Shown one piece after another: positions 43,217 to 44,947 of a DNA stretch of 44,947 bases. The stretch is from WJLY01 sp964562405. GTDB lineage: Bacteria; Joyebacterota; Joyebacteria; Joyebacterales; Joyebacteraceae. The notes below the pieces were generated by a model that worked only from the letters and a program-made list of their open reading frames with translations, ran no database searches and had not been told where the DNA came from. A program made the translations under genes and the position numbers. The stretch is taken from contig CAZLTC010000015.1 in the NCBI GenBank assembly GCA_964562405.1, positions 1-44,947 on the forward strand, read 5' to 3'. How positions within the stretch are numbered: the stretch's first letter is position 1; each line of letters begins with the position of its first letter.

Positions 43217-44533
43217 GTGAGCATCGCGTATATCCGAATCAGATCACGAGGGGCTCTGGTCCTCGTCGCACTGCTGCTGGTGGCAGTTCCGGCTGCCGCC
43301 GCGGCCTCGTCCGACGTGTCGGCCGTTCGCTACTGGACCGCGCCCGACCACACGAGGATAGTCGTCGACCTGACCGGCGAGTCGCAGTACTCGACACGGA
43401 CGCTGACCGAGCCGGACCGCGTGGTCGTGCTCGTTGTGGGCGGCACCATAGGCGACACGCCGCGTACGACTCAGGTGGGTGACGGTATCGTCGAGCGGAT
43501 CAGGCTCAACCAGCTCAGCGGCGGAGCGCAGGTGGTCGTCGATTTGGCCAGGGCTGCGGCGTACAACGTCTTCCCCCTCAAGGAGTACGGCGAGAAACCC
43601 AACAGGATAGTCATCGACGTGTTCCGGGTTGAACCCCCGGGCACCCAGCGGACCGAGGAACGCGTCGCCGCGCCCGCGAGCGGCGAGCCGAGGGTCGTGG
43701 TCATTGATCCCGGCCATGGAGGAGAGGATCCGGGAACGCTTGGCAACGGCAAGCTCAAGGAGAAGACGATAGTCCTGGACATCGCCACGATGCTCGCGGA
43801 CGAACTGCGCTCCAGAGGAGGCTACGCGGTCCATCTCACCCGCAAGGGCGACTACTTCGTGGGCCTGTCGAAGCGTAAGCAGATCGCCAACGATAGCGGC
43901 GGAGACATCTTCATATCGATACACGCGAACAGCGCACCCAACCGCAAGGCATCGGGCTCGGAGGTCTTCTTCGTGTCCCCCAGGGGCGCCAGCGACCAGG
44001 CCGCGCGGGAACTTGCGAACAGGGAGAACGCCTGCGACCTGGTCGGGGGAGTGTCGCCGGACGCGGACGTCGACGTGCTGTCGATCCTCGTCGACCTCAA
44101 GATGAGCGACAACGTCGACAAGAGCAGCGATCTCGCGTCGTTCATGATGCAGAAACTGAGAGCATCGGGGACGTCCGCCTGCTCGGCGAAGCAGGCGGGC
44201 TTCGTCGTTCTCAAGTCGCTGGCCATGCCTTCCGTGCTCGTCGAAGTCGGGTTCCTGACCAACTCTGACGACGTCAAGAAGCTCGGCAAGTCCAGCTACA
44301 GGAAGCAATACGCGGGCACGCTCGCCGACGCCGTCGACGCCTACTTCGAGAGGTACACTCCCGTCGCCTCCGCAACCGGCACTCCCGGCGAGCACAAGGT
44401 GGCTCCTGGCGAGACGCTCTGGAGCATAGCCCGCCGGTACGGTCTCACCGTGGGCGAACTTCGGGAGTTGAATGGGCTCTCCGAAGATGCGACCATTCAG
44501 GTGGATCAGGTTCTCGCTGTGGTCCGTTCGTAA
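43217..44533 (+). CDS. amiC: N-acetylmuramoyl-L-alanine amidase, AMIN-Amidase_3-LysM
   Basis: A 438-residue protein from GTG 43217. A signal peptide ends near AAAAAS (about 30). The AMIN domain (about 33-135, starting VRYWTAPDHTRIVVDL) targets peptidoglycan. The Amidase_3 zinc domain (about 158-378) has DPGHGGEDPG, Glu in KLKEKTIVLDIA, SIHANSAP and the catalytic Glu in VEVGFLTN. A LysM repeat (about 393-437, HKVAPGETLWSIARRYGLT) closes it. It cleaves between muramic acid and L-alanine during cell separation, in the periplasm. An activator of EnvC type is not in the window. Confidence 0.95.
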   Translation: MSIAYIRIRSRGALVLVALLLVAVPAAAAASSDVSAVRYWTAPDHTRIVVDLTGESQYSTRTLTEPDRVVVLVVGGTIGDTPRTTQVGDGIVERIRLNQLSGGAQVVVDLARAAAYNVFPLKEYGEKPNRIVIDVFRVEPPGTQRTEERVAAPASGEPRVVVIDPGHGGEDPGTLGNGKLKEKTIVLDIATMLADELRSRGGYAVHLTRKGDYFVGLSKRKQIANDSGGDIFISIHANSAPNRKASGSEVFFVSPRGASDQAARELANRENACDLVGGVSPDADVDVLSILVDLKMSDNVDKSSDLASFMMQKLRASGTSACSAKQAGFVVLKSLAMPSVLVEVGFLTNSDDVKKLGKSSYRKQYAGTLADAVDAYFERYTPVASATGTPGEHKVAPGETLWSIARRYGLTVGELRELNGLSEDATIQVDQVLAVVRS

Positions 44534-44575
44534 GCGCCCCGCCCGACCGCAGTCCAACGCTGACCGGAGGCGAGC

Positions 44576-44854
44576 GTGTTCTCCAAACGCAAGCTCATGA
44601 ACAACATGAACCTCAAGATCGCGGCCGTGATCGTGGCCGTCGTTCTGTGGGCGTTCGCCAAGGGCGAGCAGACGACCGACGGCATGCTGCCGATCCCGCT
44701 TCGGCTGAGGAACGTTCCCGAGGGACTGACGACCGTGCGCCGGCCGCCGGAGACCGTGGACGTCGTCTTCACCGCCGATACCAAGGAACTCGTGAAGCTG
44801 CGCCTCTGGGGCGAGCCGTACGCGGTATCCGGACTCATCGAAGGCAAAAGGTGA
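44576..44854 (+). CDS. Short YbbR-domain protein
   Basis: A 92-residue protein from GTG 44576 behind GGAGGCGAGC. One membrane helix (LKIAAVIVAVVLWAFAKGE, about 13-31) is followed by a partial YbbR domain (PIPLRLRNVPEGLTTVRRPP). Usual YbbR proteins are 200-400 residues with two or more such repeats; this one stops after the first. The stop overlaps GTG 44851 (GTGA), so it may be genuinely short and coupled to the next ORF, or truncated by a frameshift. The YbbR assignment rests on the helix-domain start. Confidence 0.7.
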   Translation: MFSKRKLMNNMNLKIAAVIVAVVLWAFAKGEQTTDGMLPIPLRLRNVPEGLTTVRRPPETVDVVFTADTKELVKLRLWGEPYAVSGLIEGKR

Positions 44855-44947
44855 GCGATGATCCGGAAGAGGAGCTATCGACGGAACTGACCGATATTGG
44901 CGAGGATGATTCTGAGACACTCAACGATGGGTCCGAGACGCTCAATG
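44851..44947 (+). CDS. Start of an acidic ORF, cut by the window end
   Basis: From GTG 44851, overlapping the YbbR stop by four bases, the open frame runs to the last base. The 32 visible residues are very acidic (SDDPEEELSTELTDIGEDD) and contain a small repeat, SETLNDGSETLN. Nothing else can be said of its product. It may be the disordered front of a larger protein, or, if the YbbR gene is frameshifted, part of the same locus. Confidence 0.45.
   Translation, partial: MSDDPEEELSTELTDIGEDDSETLNDGSETLN

Noticed and set aside
43244..44920. 558-codon reverse ORF opposite the amidase and YbbR genes
   Set aside because: The forward amidase has all catalytic residues; the reverse frame has no ribosome site or domain.

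Overview
The window is about 45 kb of high-GC DNA from a Gram-negative bacterium with an outer membrane: there are two outer-membrane beta-barrels, an LpxH-type lipid A enzyme, lipoproteins, an HtrA protease and an AMIN/LysM cell-wall amidase. One run of exactly 100 N (10782-10881) shows it is a scaffolded assembly, probably a metagenome bin. A PorV-like porin, secreted proteins ending in a W-G-x-I-K-x-L-Y-R tail and no close match to a model phylum suggest a candidate phylum of the FCB/Eisenbacteria kind. That placement is inference only.

Region 1 (about 130-6610) is the most unusual part. A sigma-54-type promoter precedes two possible tiny ORFs and a strong terminator. Then comes a putative RiPP (ribosomally made, modified peptide) operon. 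It encodes an 811-residue maturase that fuses an isoprenoid-synthase-like helical domain to a complete radical SAM/SPASM domain. It also encodes two Cys/Asp-rich precursor peptides with a shared leader, a secreted FG-GAP beta-propeller, and an ABC exporter made of an ATPase and an ABC-2 permease. A terminator follows. Nearly every cysteine in the peptides is followed 3-5 residues later by aspartate, which points to Cys-Asp thioether cross-linking.

Region 2 (6660-15180) is an envelope or metal stress block. It holds a histidine kinase, an NtrC-type regulator, a textbook sigma-54 promoter with three TGCGCA boxes, a ZraP/Spy-like periplasmic protein (broken by the N gap), an unknown membrane-anchored protein and a MacA-MacB efflux system.

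Region 3 (15430-25362) is a dense forward run: CutA, a beta-barrel, an OsmC-like protein, TldD and TldE/PmbA (a protease pair known to process peptides), a DUF2207 membrane protein, archease, RtcB RNA ligase and a PolX DNA polymerase.

Region 4 (25440-34715) holds a Cys-rich secreted protein, a reverse-strand lemA-htpX operon, a copper P-type ATPase divergent from a YjbQ protein, a putative lipoprotein, a CPBP membrane protease, two tandem paralogous lipoproteins and a decayed beta-helix pseudogene.

Region 5 (35220-end) holds a PorV-like porin, LpxH, a coiled-coil protein with its own promoter and long leader, HtrA, a sigma-70 factor, two M16-family proteins that both lack the zinc motif, an N-acetylmuramoyl-L-alanine amidase, a short YbbR protein and the start of an acidic ORF cut by the window edge.
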